Shown piece after piece: positions 7,026-15,834 of a stretch of DNA of 30,000 nt. Location of the stretch: NCBI GenBank assembly GCA_009760855.2, contig WPIO01000098.1, positions 260,001 to 290,000 of the forward strand. The letters run 5' to 3'. Source of the stretch: Cristatella mucedo (lineage: Eukaryota > Bryozoa > Phylactolaemata > Cristatellidae). The notes beneath the pieces are model-generated. The model saw only the letters and a program-made list of their open reading frames with translations, searched no databases and was not told where the DNA came from. Numbering within the stretch: the first letter of the stretch is position 1; each line of letters starts with the position of its first letter. Both the position numbers and the translations under genes were made by a program.

Positions 7026-9247
7026 CTGCGGCGAGAGCCGGGCGCACGCTACCGGTCAGCGGCGTTACCGGTCAGCGGTAGGCCGGGCGGCCGGGAACGA
7101 GGCAGGCCGGGACGGTGAACGCGAAGCGGTGCCGCGGCAGAGGCCAGTGGACGGCAAAAAAGGGAGGAGCCAATCGGCAACTCTCGCGGTAGAAGCGAGA
7201 CCGGACGCAGCGCTGCCTGAAGAGCCAACGGCCGACCGATCGCCGTCTGCGAGAGGGCTCTCCCCCTTCCGTGTCGGCCATCTTGTTCTATGTAGCGGTG
7301 GTTCGCTGGCGCGCAGCCAGCGAGGGCTTAGTGGTCGCTAGCGATGTAGGCAGAGCTCTCGGTCCCGACACCGACCGCCAGCGGCACCGCGCTACACGGC
7401 AGCTGGAGCAGCCGCGAGTGCTCCTGCGGCTGTTTCCCACTACTGCCGATACAGCCTCGAGTCGCTGGGGGTCACGTGACCGAGAGATGGAGGCCTTTGT
7501 TTCGCAGTGCAGGTTTTGGCAGCTGTCGCTAATCAACGCCTCACTGGTCGTTGGGCCAGCTGCTGCTAATCACGTTGAGGACGGCGGCGGCGGTCCGTGA
7601 GAACCAGCGCGAGAGGGCCAGTGCAGGGCAGGAGCCAGTGCAGCAGCAGCAGCAGCAGCCGCCGGGTCAAATGTGCTGCCCAGTCATCCTCTAGTCCCAG
7701 GCGGCCGCTCTCCGGAAGGGGGTAAACATGGAGTGCCGGGATTGAGGAAGAATCGTCTATCGGCAGGTGCCCTCTCCCCCCCTCGCCGAGGTGGGGCCGA
7801 GGAAGGGGAGGCGAATTAGCGAGACGTTGCGACTCGGCGACCGGGGGTTCGCGGCGTCCGGTCAGAGGTCGGTCACGTGCGGCGGTCACGTGCGGCGGCG
7901 GCGCTTACCGGCGGTGCGAATGCGCTCCATCAGCTTCTTGCGCATCTCCTCGACGGTCTGCGAGTCGAATTCTGCGGCGGCAGACAAACAAGACGCCTTA
8001 GTCGGCGAGAGCGCGGCGGCGGCGGCGGCGCCGCGAGGCGGCAGCAGAGAGAGGCGTGTCCGAGTGGGAGCCGAGCAGAGGGCAGCGGCTGCACGCTCAG
8101 AAGCAGCAGCCGCCGCCGCCAGGCAGGAGGGTCGCGCGTCGTCGCGCGATGCGAGGCGTCGGCCGCCGGGAGCGAGGCGTCGAGCAGCTTTCGTCCCGCT
8201 ACGCTAGGCTTTCGCTTACCGTCGCTCTCCGACTGTGGTGGCGGCTGCGGGGAGGCCGGGTAGGAGAAGTGCCGGCCGTCGGCTCCCAGCACGTCTCTGA
8301 CGCATTTGAGCACGTGCTCCTCATAACTCGGCGGCGGCGGCGGTGGCGGCGGTGGAGATGGCTGCAGCGCCGCCGCGGACGAGACGACGGCCGGCGCCGG
8401 AGGAGGCGGCTGTGGCGAGTGCTCCAGCGGTCTCATGTACTCAGCGAATCCGTAGCTGCAACGACCCACGAAAGCGCGACTCGGTAAAGACGGCTCGCCG
8501 TGCGACCTTGAGTAGCTGCCCCGAGACGGCTGCTTTCGAGAGCAGTCACCGCAGCCAGCGCGAGCGCGCGCGTGCGGAGAATCTCGTCGCCACCGGCACG
8601 CTGCTGCCATCGCCGTTTCTCCGGCGGTCGAAGCGAGGCGGCGGCTGCTGCTGCCACGCTCACCTGTCCAGATAGGACTGCTGGTCCTGCTGCTGCTGCT
8701 GCTGCTGGAAGCAGTACGAGTACGGTCTGTCCGTTTGGTATTCGTTCTTCGCTCCTGCCGTGGCTGCGCAGTAGAGGCCCGCCGCCGTGCCGGCGTCGAG
8801 CGATCCAAGGGCGAGAACGAGGCTGGCTGCTGCCGAGGCGGCGTCGGGAACCGTGTGGTCGGCGGCGGCCGCCGCCGGCGACGCGTAGCCGGGCTCGCCG
8901 GCGCTAGACAGCCAGCTCTCGACCGACGCTGGTGACATGCTGTCGTCAGAGAAGAAGCCGTCGGAAGACCCTGCCGCCGACGACGATGACGATGAAGACG
9001 TCGCGGTCTGCTCGCCGTAGTCACCGCTGCCGATGGCGACGCAGTAGTCGCCACGCTGGAACTGGTACTGGCACTGCGTCGGATAGAAGATGCCTTCGCA
9101 TTTAGCAGCAGCATACGCCGCTGCCGGACCGGCAAACTGCGGCGGCGGCCGGTGCACGGCGGCGCCGCTGCCTCCGCCTCCGCCAGAGCAAGGCGTGGAG
9201 TAGGACCAGAAGTTCTGATGCATGATCTGCGCCGCAGCCTGCTGCAT
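6676..9247 (-). CDS. ETS-domain transcription factor, four coding exons, ERG/FLI/FEV-like
   Basis: Spliced model: 9247-8664, 8455-8220, 7971-7909, 7025-6676, which is 1233 nt and 410 residues plus TGA. All three junctions are GT-AG and the frame is kept throughout. The C-terminal exon carries a full winged-helix ETS domain (about residues 297-380) that binds GGAA-core DNA in the nucleus. The N-terminal 273 residues are low-complexity (Gly, Ser, Ala, Gln and Pro tracts), as in activation regions; no Pointed (SAM-type) domain is visible. The start ATG at 9247-9245 has G at -3; the next Met is residue 9. An in-frame TGA lies upstream at 9292-9290. The ETS domain resembles the ERG/FLI/FEV group most ([24 protein letters not shown]), but orthology is not settled. 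Exons are CpG-rich like their surroundings. Confidence 0.93.
7026..7908 (-). other. Intron 3 of the ETS gene
   Basis: 883 nt between GTAAGC (7908) and CCGCAG (7026). It contains the 12-bp palindrome GGTCACGTGACC (7470-7481), two further CACGTG E-boxes next to the donor, and a CAG/CTG run (about 7635-7655). Open frames within it show no domain. It is the longest intron of the coding region and the most likely place for an intragenic regulatory element. Confidence 0.75.
7909..7971 (-). CDS. ETS gene coding exon 3, 63-nt frame-neutral microexon
   Basis: The exon lies between CCGCAG (acceptor) and GTAAGC (donor) and encodes residues 274-294: [20 protein letters not shown] plus Ala, joining to Gly295. 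It is 63 nt and phase 1 at both ends, so its omission would keep the reading frame. The product is a charged, probably helical segment directly in front of the ETS domain. No frame carrying it is continuous with either neighbour, which supports it as a genuine exon. Two tandem GGTCACGTGCGGC units (7871-7896) lie just inside intron 3, next to the donor. Confidence 0.8.
8220..8455 (-). CDS. ETS gene coding exon 2, proline-rich linker with a PPSY motif
   Basis: This exon completes Ser195 (AG|C) and encodes residues up to Asp273, plus one base of codon 274. The acceptor is TTGCAG|CTACGG and the donor GACG|GTAAGC. It holds [14 protein letters not shown], a Pro/Ala-rich stretch, nine consecutive prolines (229-237) and then [19 protein letters not shown] (236-239) fits the PPxY motif bound by WW domains. 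The [13 protein letters not shown] segment could form a short amphipathic helix. The reading frame stays open into the intron on both sides, so a long unspliced frame (9135-7930) is misleading. Intron 2 (8219-7972, 248 nt) has a pyrimidine-rich end, TCTTGTTTGTCTGCCGCCGCAG less its first two bases. Confidence 0.85.
8664..9247 (-). CDS. ETS gene coding exon 1, low-complexity N-terminal region
   Basis: This exon encodes residues 1-194 and two bases of codon 195. The donor reads GGACAG|GTGAGC (8664|8663). Visible parts are a Met/Gln/Ala start ([14 protein letters not shown]), a Gly run, a Tyr- and Gln-rich segment ([13 protein letters not shown]), seven serines, an acidic Ser-rich stretch ([17 protein letters not shown]), Ala-rich hydrophobic segments and seven glutamines (residues 181-187) encoded by CAG repeats. 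Composition suits a transactivation region, but no named domain is seen. Minus-strand CAG (9278-9276) and TAG (9273-9271) are possible 3' splice sites, so a non-coding exon could precede. Intron 1 (8663-8456, 208 nt) ends in GTTGCAG. Confidence 0.85.
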
Positions 9248-9840
9248 GGCGATCAACCGACTCGGTCCGTCTACACTGGAATCACGTGGTCAGAAAGCGA
9301 GGCACCTGCAGCGAAAACAGCCGGGGGCGGGCGTGCGAGCCGTCAACTCATCTCGCGTGCAGCAGCCTCTGCCAAGCAGCCGCCGCCGCCGCCGCCGCCG
9401 CTCCAGCGACAGCTGCTGAGGCGTGCTGCCGCCGGCGCATTCAGCGTCGGCGGCGCGGCAAAGCGAGCTGCGCCCGAAACGAGCTGAATCTGCCACTGGC
9501 GAGTGAGTGCGACCGTGAGCGTCGTGGCGTCGGTGAGCGGCCGAACCTGGCGCGCGCACCTGCGGCGACCGAAGTGGCCCGCGGCGGGCGACCGAGGCGT
9601 CAGCTTGCCGTCAGCGACATGAAAGCATTCTTCGACCGCCGTTCTCGGCTAGCCGCGACTGTTGACCGCATATCGGACAGGCTCGCTCGCACGTACGCAA
9701 CCGCCCAGTAATTCGACGCCGCCGAACTCCGAGAGCGAAAGCCAATCTGGACCGCCGTCGCCGCGACCGAGCAGCCTGCTTTAGCTACCGCCGCCGCCTC
9801 GCCTCGCATCTTCCGAAGCGGTCGCTAAGCATTTCTTAAG
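9248..9840 (-). promoter_or_regulatory. GC-rich 5' region of the ETS gene, candidate promoter or 5' UTR
   Basis: CpG-rich sequence directly upstream of the start codon, without a TATA box that I can support. A CACGTG E-box lies at 9284-9289. Minus-strand CCGCAG|GTGCGC at 9559 is donor-like and could join the acceptor-like CAG at 9276, giving a 284-nt intron in the 5' UTR. Transcription start sites cannot be located from sequence alone. Confidence 0.4.
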
Positions 9841-9930
9841 GCGGAGCAGCTGGCCGTTTCGAAGCGTTGCCCGGCAACCCGGAGGTACGGCCAACGGACG
9901 GACACCCAGACGGACGCAGCTCTTCAGCAG

Positions 9931-9967
9931 CTAAAGCTTAAAGCTCTTCTTCTAAAGCTTAAAGCTC
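9931..9967. repeat. Short direct repeat CTAAAGCTTAAAGCTC x2
   Basis: Two identical 16-bp units (9931-9946 and 9952-9967) are separated by five bases. Each contains the palindrome AAGCTT. It marks the edge of the GC-rich region upstream of the ETS gene. No function is suggested. Confidence 0.8.
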
Positions 9968-10073
9968 GTCTACTTGCTAGAGGAAGCTTCTACTTCCGAC
10001 TTCCGTCGTTACATCGACCGCATTTAAAACGAAACCAAAAACGAATCCATTTACCGCAGCATTCAGAGGGTCG

Positions 10074-10318
10074 CGTGCGATTCGTCCTTAACGTGCTTAC
10101 GCGTGCTCATGCTATGCATTCTGCCACTAATCGTACTTGCTTGCCAACCCTGTGCATGTCAATCCTAATTAATGTATTCCTGTTGTGTTATTGAGCATGC
10201 TATCGCTAACCATTCGATCGTGCTTCCTTTGTAGCAAATGTAAAGTGCCTAGAAAGAGATTGAGTTCTCTGGGGCACTATATCAAATGCATTAGTATTAT
10301 TATTGTTATTATTATAAC
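10074..10318 (+). mobile_element. L2-type LINE 3' end, about 245 bp, 5'-truncated
   Basis: It matches the 3' UTR of the LINE at 17645-17876: GCGATTCGTCC, TGCTTACGCGTGCTCATGC, TCTGCCACTAA, ATTGAGCATGCTA, AACCATTCGATCGTGCTTCC, then GCAAATGTAAAGTGCC. The terminal stem is AGTGCC with GGCACT, so the usual C-G pair is replaced by T-A on both sides. It ends in ATT repeats. No coding part is included. Confidence 0.85.
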
Positions 10319-10970
10319 TAACTGATGCTCGCAGCACTTCGTAGTCTTCTCTCCCACGGCTGACCGGCGCACCTTGATTTGCCCTGGATTTCTTGTCGCA
10401 TGGCTGATTGTGTGGGGGATGCGGTCTGCACCGCTGCAGCTCAGCCCCGTGTTCGAGAGCATGCATGTGCCGATCAGAGCGCTGCCGACGTGTGGGCCAG
10501 CCGCTTAGCTCCCGGACTTGAGGCACGCTGGGGATCTGAGCGGAGTGGGGCGATGTGCTCGTCTGTCGGCTCGCCCGCCCGCATCGCTAGCCGCTTCGCG
10601 ACATGCCCTGCGGCGGCAAAAGCTGCTGCCGCAGCTCGGTGACAGGGCCGTGGCTGTGGCGGCAGGCCATGTTTATCACCGCCGGGCGAGCGGCTGGGAA
10701 CAGGTGTGCTGCCATAATCCGTTTACGGTGCTAGCAAGGGTCGGTGGATGGGCGGGCTCGAGAGGTAAGCAAGTGAGACGGGGGCGGAGAAAGGAGCAGG
10801 TGGGAGGGCCAGTGGACCGCCGAACCAGCCCGGATGCGATCGCCCGGATGCAGATGCACTGGCGCCTGGCTCGTATCGAGTGTCGGCCGGAGCCGAGACT
10901 CGAGGAGCAGCGTGACCTTTGCACCGCAGTGTGCTCGAATGACTAAACGGGGCGCCGGCTTGGAAGCAGC
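10319..10970. other. Unassigned GC-rich stretch
   Basis: Open frames on the plus strand (10379-10642 and 10518-10946) have no recognisable domain. A plus-strand donor-like GAGAG|GTAAGC lies at about 10765. It could be part of a non-coding transcript, but nothing else supports a gene. Confidence 0.4.
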
Positions 10971-10979
10971 TGCAGCGGC

Positions 10980-11021
10980 TCCTTAGCTCAGCAGCAGCTC
11001 CTGCTGCTGCTGAGCTAAGGA
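10980..11021. repeat. 19-bp perfect hairpin with 4-nt loop
   Basis: TCCTTAGCTCAGCAGCAGC (10980-10998), the loop TCCT, then the exact reverse complement GCTGCTGCTGAGCTAAGGA (11003-11021). The inner half is CAG/CTG repeat and the outer half is unique sequence. A CTG run follows at 11028-11041. The perfect pairing suggests a recent fold-back duplication. As RNA it would form a stem shorter than a usual microRNA precursor. Confidence 0.9.
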
Positions 11022-11212
11022 CCGCCGCTGCTGCTGCTGCTACAGCGACGCCAATCCTCGGAAAGTCGGAAAGGGTTAGTGCTCCTCAGCTCGGAGCGAA
11101 GGAAGCTAGCTTGAGTCACGTGAGCACGGAGACTCAGAGAGGAAGAGGTGTATTACACGAGGAGAGGTGCAGCACGTGGAGGAGACAACCGGGGATAGAA
11201 CAGGGAGAGACC

Positions 11213-11460
<248 letters not shown>

Positions 11461-11654
11461 GGGCCGGAGTTCACTTAGTTGCATAAGGCTAGCCGAGACC
11501 GAACGGCCAGCTAGCCGGGCTAGCCTCTGTGGACACGGAGGGCACTTCCATAGTTCCAGTCTAGGCCGAGCTGTACAGTTGCGACTAAATAAGTTGTATA
11601 TACTAGTACTGTATATTTATAAAACATTTATATATATATAGACTAAAATATGCA

Positions 11655-11681
11655 TGTATATATATATATATATATATATAC
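11655..11681. repeat. (TA)n microsatellite
   Basis: An uninterrupted TA array within an AT-rich patch (about 11590-11700). It lies just upstream of a LINE tail. Confidence 0.85.
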
Positions 11682-11734
11682 ATACATAGATGATATGGAT
11701 TTCGAAGCTGTGCTACTGTACTTTCGATCGCGTT

Positions 11735-11838
11735 TCCCATGCAGCAAATGTAAAGCGCCTAGTTAGAGATTAAGTTCTTTGACGGTGCTCAATCAAGTGT
11801 ATTACAATTATATTTATATTTATTATTATTATTATAAA
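11735..11838 (+). mobile_element. L2-type LINE 3' tail fragment
   Basis: GCAGCAAATGTAAAGCGCCT, AGAGATTAAGTTCTTTGACG and GTGCTCAATCAAGTGTATTA correspond in order to the LINE tail at 17803-17876. The stem AGCGCC pairs with GGTGCT through one wobble. It ends in ATT repeats. Confidence 0.8.
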
Positions 11839-12053
11839 GGGAATGCGTTTGCGATTGTGTCTGCGTGGTTTAACTCGACTTTCCCATAGGAAAACCGAGG
11901 CCCGCACAGATGACATTATTGCCGGTTGGCTCTGCACTAGTGCCGCCGACTGAGCAAAGCCAGCAGCCACAGTAAAGAGCTCCAACGGGGCTTCGCCTGA
12001 AGCGGCCGCCTACTGTGTATCGTACTCCCCTAGTCCGTGCCGGCGAGCACAAC

Positions 12054-12064
12054 AAAGAAAGAGC

Positions 12065-12153
<89 letters not shown>

Positions 12154-12158
12154 AGAGA
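12054..12158. repeat. (GA)n microsatellite
   Basis: A GA array with a few GAGC interruptions. It is directly followed by the family C segment, as is the array at 14089-14435, so on the minus strand it reads as a (TC)n tail. Confidence 0.9.
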
Positions 12159-12240
12159 CGTATCTCCCTCATTCGAAGGCCCAACCAAAGCTGGTGCTCT
12201 TGCCAGCGCCTAGAGCACTTAAAATTAACGACAAGCGCCG
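12159..12240 (-). mobile_element. Putative retroposon 3' end with (CT)n tail, family C, copy 1
   Basis: The plus-strand segment TTCGAAGGCCCAACCAAAGC, then TGGTGCTCTTGCCAGCGCCT and AGAGCACTTAAAATTAAC, matches 14443-14508 closely. On the minus strand both copies run into a (CT)n array, as retroposon ends do. A stem GTGCTC with GAGCAC is possible. The body of the element is not preserved beyond about 12240. Identification as a retroposon is inference. Confidence 0.5.
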
Positions 12241-13387
12241 GAGCCGCGCCGCGGCTGCTGCTGCTAGTCCGGCGCCGCGGCTTGGCTTCCCACCCGGATG
12301 CTCCCGCTGTCGCGCGCGATCGCTCCAACGAGACGGAGCGAGTGCCGGCAAAACTGTCCTGGCTGAAAATGGCGAGCAGAGAGCTGATTGATTGTGCGCG
12401 ACGGCGACCGGCTGCGAGCGGAGCTGCGAGGCTGCGGACCTCGAGAGTTCGGCCCAAATGTAATTAGAAGCACCTCGCACCCGCCAGAGGGAGGCGCAGC
12501 GGCGGCGGCGGCGGCGGCTTCTGTCTGCTTCCGATCTGCGCGATTCATCGAGCCGCTCGAGTCGGCGGCGGCAGCAGCGGCAGCAGTGCCCGCCCCGTAG
12601 CGGCCGCTTAGTCACCCGGCCGCGCCGGCCGGCTGCGCCGCCCTGCGGCGGGGCCTTCGCTCCGCGCCACGCCCGCCGCGGAAAGTGAAAGGTCACGCGG
12701 GTTACCTGCACGGCTTGCCATCGCGTCTTAATTGCTCTCACCGGCTTCGTGACTCGGTGGTCGGCGGCTGCCTGCCGCCGCCGCCGCCACCATGACTAAT
12801 ACCCGGCCACCGGACGGATGCTAGGCTTCGCAAACGCGCGGCGCGCCAGCCTAGAATGAAGCTGGCTACCTGTTGCGCCTGTACAGGTTGCGACGCGACG
12901 CCAAGTGTAAAGGCTGAAGGGTAAAGGGTAAAGGGACTCGACGGCGAGCCCGCTAGCGAAAACGGACGGGCGGCGCCGGCCTGCATCCGGTCGCACGCGT
13001 GCGTACGCCGACTCAAAGCGGGCGTAAGGCCGTTACGTATCTCGTTACGTTACGTATTTCGTCGCCTGTAGCGCGCGCCGCTCCGCGTGTAGAGGCTCAA
13101 AACGACGCGAGCGGCGGTGCGACGCAAAACTTTAGGCCGCGTGTTTCGCCTCCGTCGCGAGCGACGAGAAGTCGGCGCACGCGCGCGTAGCAGCCCCCAG
13201 TGAAGCCGCCGGCTGGTGCGGCATGTCGGGAAACTGCGCCGCCGCCGCCGCCGCCGCCGCTGGCGTCCCTCTTTAGGCCATCGGCGTAGCCAGCGAGCAG
13301 CTCGCGGCAGCGGCGGCTCGAGCGACGCCGCACGAGCGCAGCGCCGCCACGCGGGGATTGGCGCCCACCGCGGAGAAGGGCGGCCGC

Positions 13388-13409
13388 CCGGCCGGCCGGC
13401 CGGCCGGCC
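13388..13409. repeat. (CCGG)n tandem repeat
   Basis: An uninterrupted CCGG array of five units plus a partial one. Each unit is self-complementary and contains CpG, so it can fold on itself and is a dense methylation target. Confidence 0.9.
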
Positions 13410-13705
13410 CCTCGCTCCACCGGCTGGCCGCCGGCCGCGCCGAAGCAGCGCCGCGGCGCAACGTACCTGGCCTCAGTAGAAATCTTTAGCGCGGAGTGTT
13501 CGGCACGCCGTGCGCTCTCTCGTTGGACCAGCCAACTGAATGCCGAGCGCCGGCCCGGCGAGCGCGTCTGGCGAGTTGATTAGGGCCGGCCCGTCGCTAC
13601 CTCTGACCTCCTGGTGACTGGCCTCAGTCGTCGCAGCTGCCTCCCACCCGGACTCGGCTGAGAAAACAATCCGCCGCCGCCGCCGCCGGTAACCGGGGGA
13701 CGAGA

Positions 13706-13736
13706 GGGCGGGCGGGCGGGCGGGCGGGCGGGCGGG
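13706..13736 (+). repeat. (GGGC)7-GGG, potential G-quadruplex
   Basis: Eight runs of three guanines separated by single cytosines on the plus strand. The pattern satisfies the usual four-tract short-loop quadruplex rule twice over. It lies in a GC island. Confidence 0.85.
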
Positions 13737-14088
13737 TAGCTTGGGAGGCCGGCGAACGTCTGGCGGCTGCTGCTGCGTGGTCTGAACGCTGCGCTCCGTC
13801 TCGTCTCGAGCCGCGCTAGATGAGCCCGGCGTGAGCGTCCGGTCGGCTAGAGCTCTGATGGCGATATGAGCGGCCGACGGCGACCGTCCGCTGCCGCTGC
13901 TGCCGCCGCCTCGCAATGGTTTGCGGCTTTAGAGCGACGCCTCGACGGCTGAACTCGGCGGCGGGCGCTGGCGTCTCAGGTTCCATGACCGCACGTTTGA
14001 GGGAGCGGTCTGATGGTCAGGCAGCGGCGGGTCAGAGTTACGACCGCACCGGAGAGAGATATGCAAGGTCAAGAGAGGGAAGGGGGAA

Positions 14089-14510
<422 letters not shown>

Positions 14511-14960
14511 ACAGAGGAGCCGAGGGGCAGAGGGGGCATGTGAGGCCTCTGCCACAGCTCCCACCAAGTCCTCCATACGGGGGGCGGGGGGAGGGGAGCT
14601 GTGATGGGTCACGACACTCTATTTCCGGGAGTGGGCGTTTAAAGAAAGGCAACCCGCGGTCGCAGTGATGGGCCTGCGACGTCACTGCAATGGCTACGAT
14701 GGCAGAGAAGGATTAGCCACTCATCAGTGGCGGAGTCTCACCTCCACTCAGAATGAATGAATTGCCTAGCCAAGCCACCCCCTCCCCATCGTGGAGACCG
14801 CTGGAACGCTGTGGCTGTGCAGTTGGCCGAGCAGTCGACTGCAAGCAAACAGCTCGGCATTAATTGGGCGGGTGGCGATTCTTTAGAAGGTTAATCCTTG
14901 ATTTACCTTCTAGAAGCAATCGTGTAAATCTCTCGGTGATCCTTACAATGTATTGACTCA
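14511..14960. other. Unassigned; possible body of family C element
   Basis: Average composition, G-rich near 14578-14598. Minus-strand frames (14491-14685 and into 14612) are open for 60 codons but show no domain. No copy of this stretch occurs elsewhere in the window, so its membership in the family C element is untested. Confidence 0.35.
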
Positions 14961-14965
14961 GACGT

Positions 14966-15135
14966 CATAATAATAATAATAATAATTATTATTATGCACT
15001 CGATAAAGCGCCCTCGGAGAACTCAATCTTTTTCTAGGCGCTTTACAATCGCTGCGAAGGAAACACGGTCGAATGGTGAGTGGTATCATGCTTGATAAAC
15101 AACATGAATGATATGGTTAGAGATGTCATGCACAA
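14966..15135 (-). mobile_element. L2-type LINE 3' end, reverse orientation
   Basis: Read on the minus strand it contains GTAAAGCGCCTAGAAAAAG, ATTGAGTTCTCCGAGGGCG and CTTTATCGAGTGCAT, then (AAT)n mixed with (ATT)n. Further 5' it matches TTTATCAAGCATGATA and GTGCATGACATC of the LINE 3' UTR at 17710-17800. The stem AAAGCGCC with GGCGCTTT is perfect over eight pairs. Confidence 0.85.
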
Positions 15136-15830
15136 GGTCAGCAGTTCACGTGTGAGGCACGTGGTACTCTACGCAGCTCTAGACTCTACTGAAAATCCGC
15201 CGTGCGGGATCAGCCACTTCACCACAACATGTGTCGCGTATCGCAAGGTGGGACATCAATTTAGGACAAAGGCTGGCTGCGTTGAGAGACGCCTCAACCC
15301 CTGGAGTAGGACGTTAGATAAGGGCGCAGGACGAATGTTTTCCTATCACCAGCTTGGCATAATTGTAAGACAGGAGTGCTGTTAAACGAAGCAAAATCGT
15401 GGTTGATCATAACGAAAGTTGCCCTCAAGCAATGACCGATTTGTAGGCACGGGAAGAATAATAATTATTGCTTCGTAGAAAACACTGTGGCACTCCACGG
15501 ATTTCAGTGCTTCCAGGGGCAAAAGTGATTTGGTAGTTCAAGGTCCATTGTATTTTCACGGGAGAAGTCTGCTTTAGCCTGCTATCCAGGTAAACTACTG
15601 TGTAACGTTCGCCAATGGTGGGAGAACTTTTGCCGAAACTAGTTACTAGGGAACAATTAAGCGCAAGGAGTAATACATTGGTAGGGTGGCCAGCCGCCCA
15701 TCCAATACGAGCCTTTTGTCATCCGTCCAGGAAGATAGTAAACGGGGCATAGTAAACGAGAGGCAGGTAGAGAAAGAGAGAGATAGACAGATAGACAGAC
15801 AGGCAGACAGACAGAGACAGAGACAGAGGA
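15136..15830. other. Unassigned; (GACA)-type repeat at the right end
   Basis: A 101-codon plus-strand frame (15080-15385) starts inside the LINE tail and has no recognisable domain. GACA/GATA repeats (about 15781-15830) lie directly before the recognisable start of the LINE. Nothing else was found. Confidence 0.45.
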
Positions 15831-15834
15831 AAGC

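Larger units (their letters stand above)
12241..13990. other. CpG-rich GC island
   Basis: GC-rich sequence with CCG/GGC runs (12500-12520, 13238-13260, 13670-13690). Open frames on both strands are Arg/Ala/Gly/Pro-rich and lack domains. Minus-strand donor-like sites GTGCAG|GTAACC (12705) and GCCAG|GTACGT (13466) could belong to upstream non-coding exons of the ETS gene, which is transcribed in this direction; nothing confirms that. Confidence 0.45.

Noticed and set aside
6676-7047. ETS domain as an intronless gene starting at a Met at 7047
   Set aside because: The residues before GGQVQLW come from intron 3 next to a CCGCAG acceptor, and upstream exons join in frame.
7930-9135. 401-codon minus-strand open frame
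   Set aside because: It contains coding exon 2 in frame but reads through introns 1 and 2 and takes exons 1 and 3 in the wrong phase. The spliced model explains the protein-like parts better.
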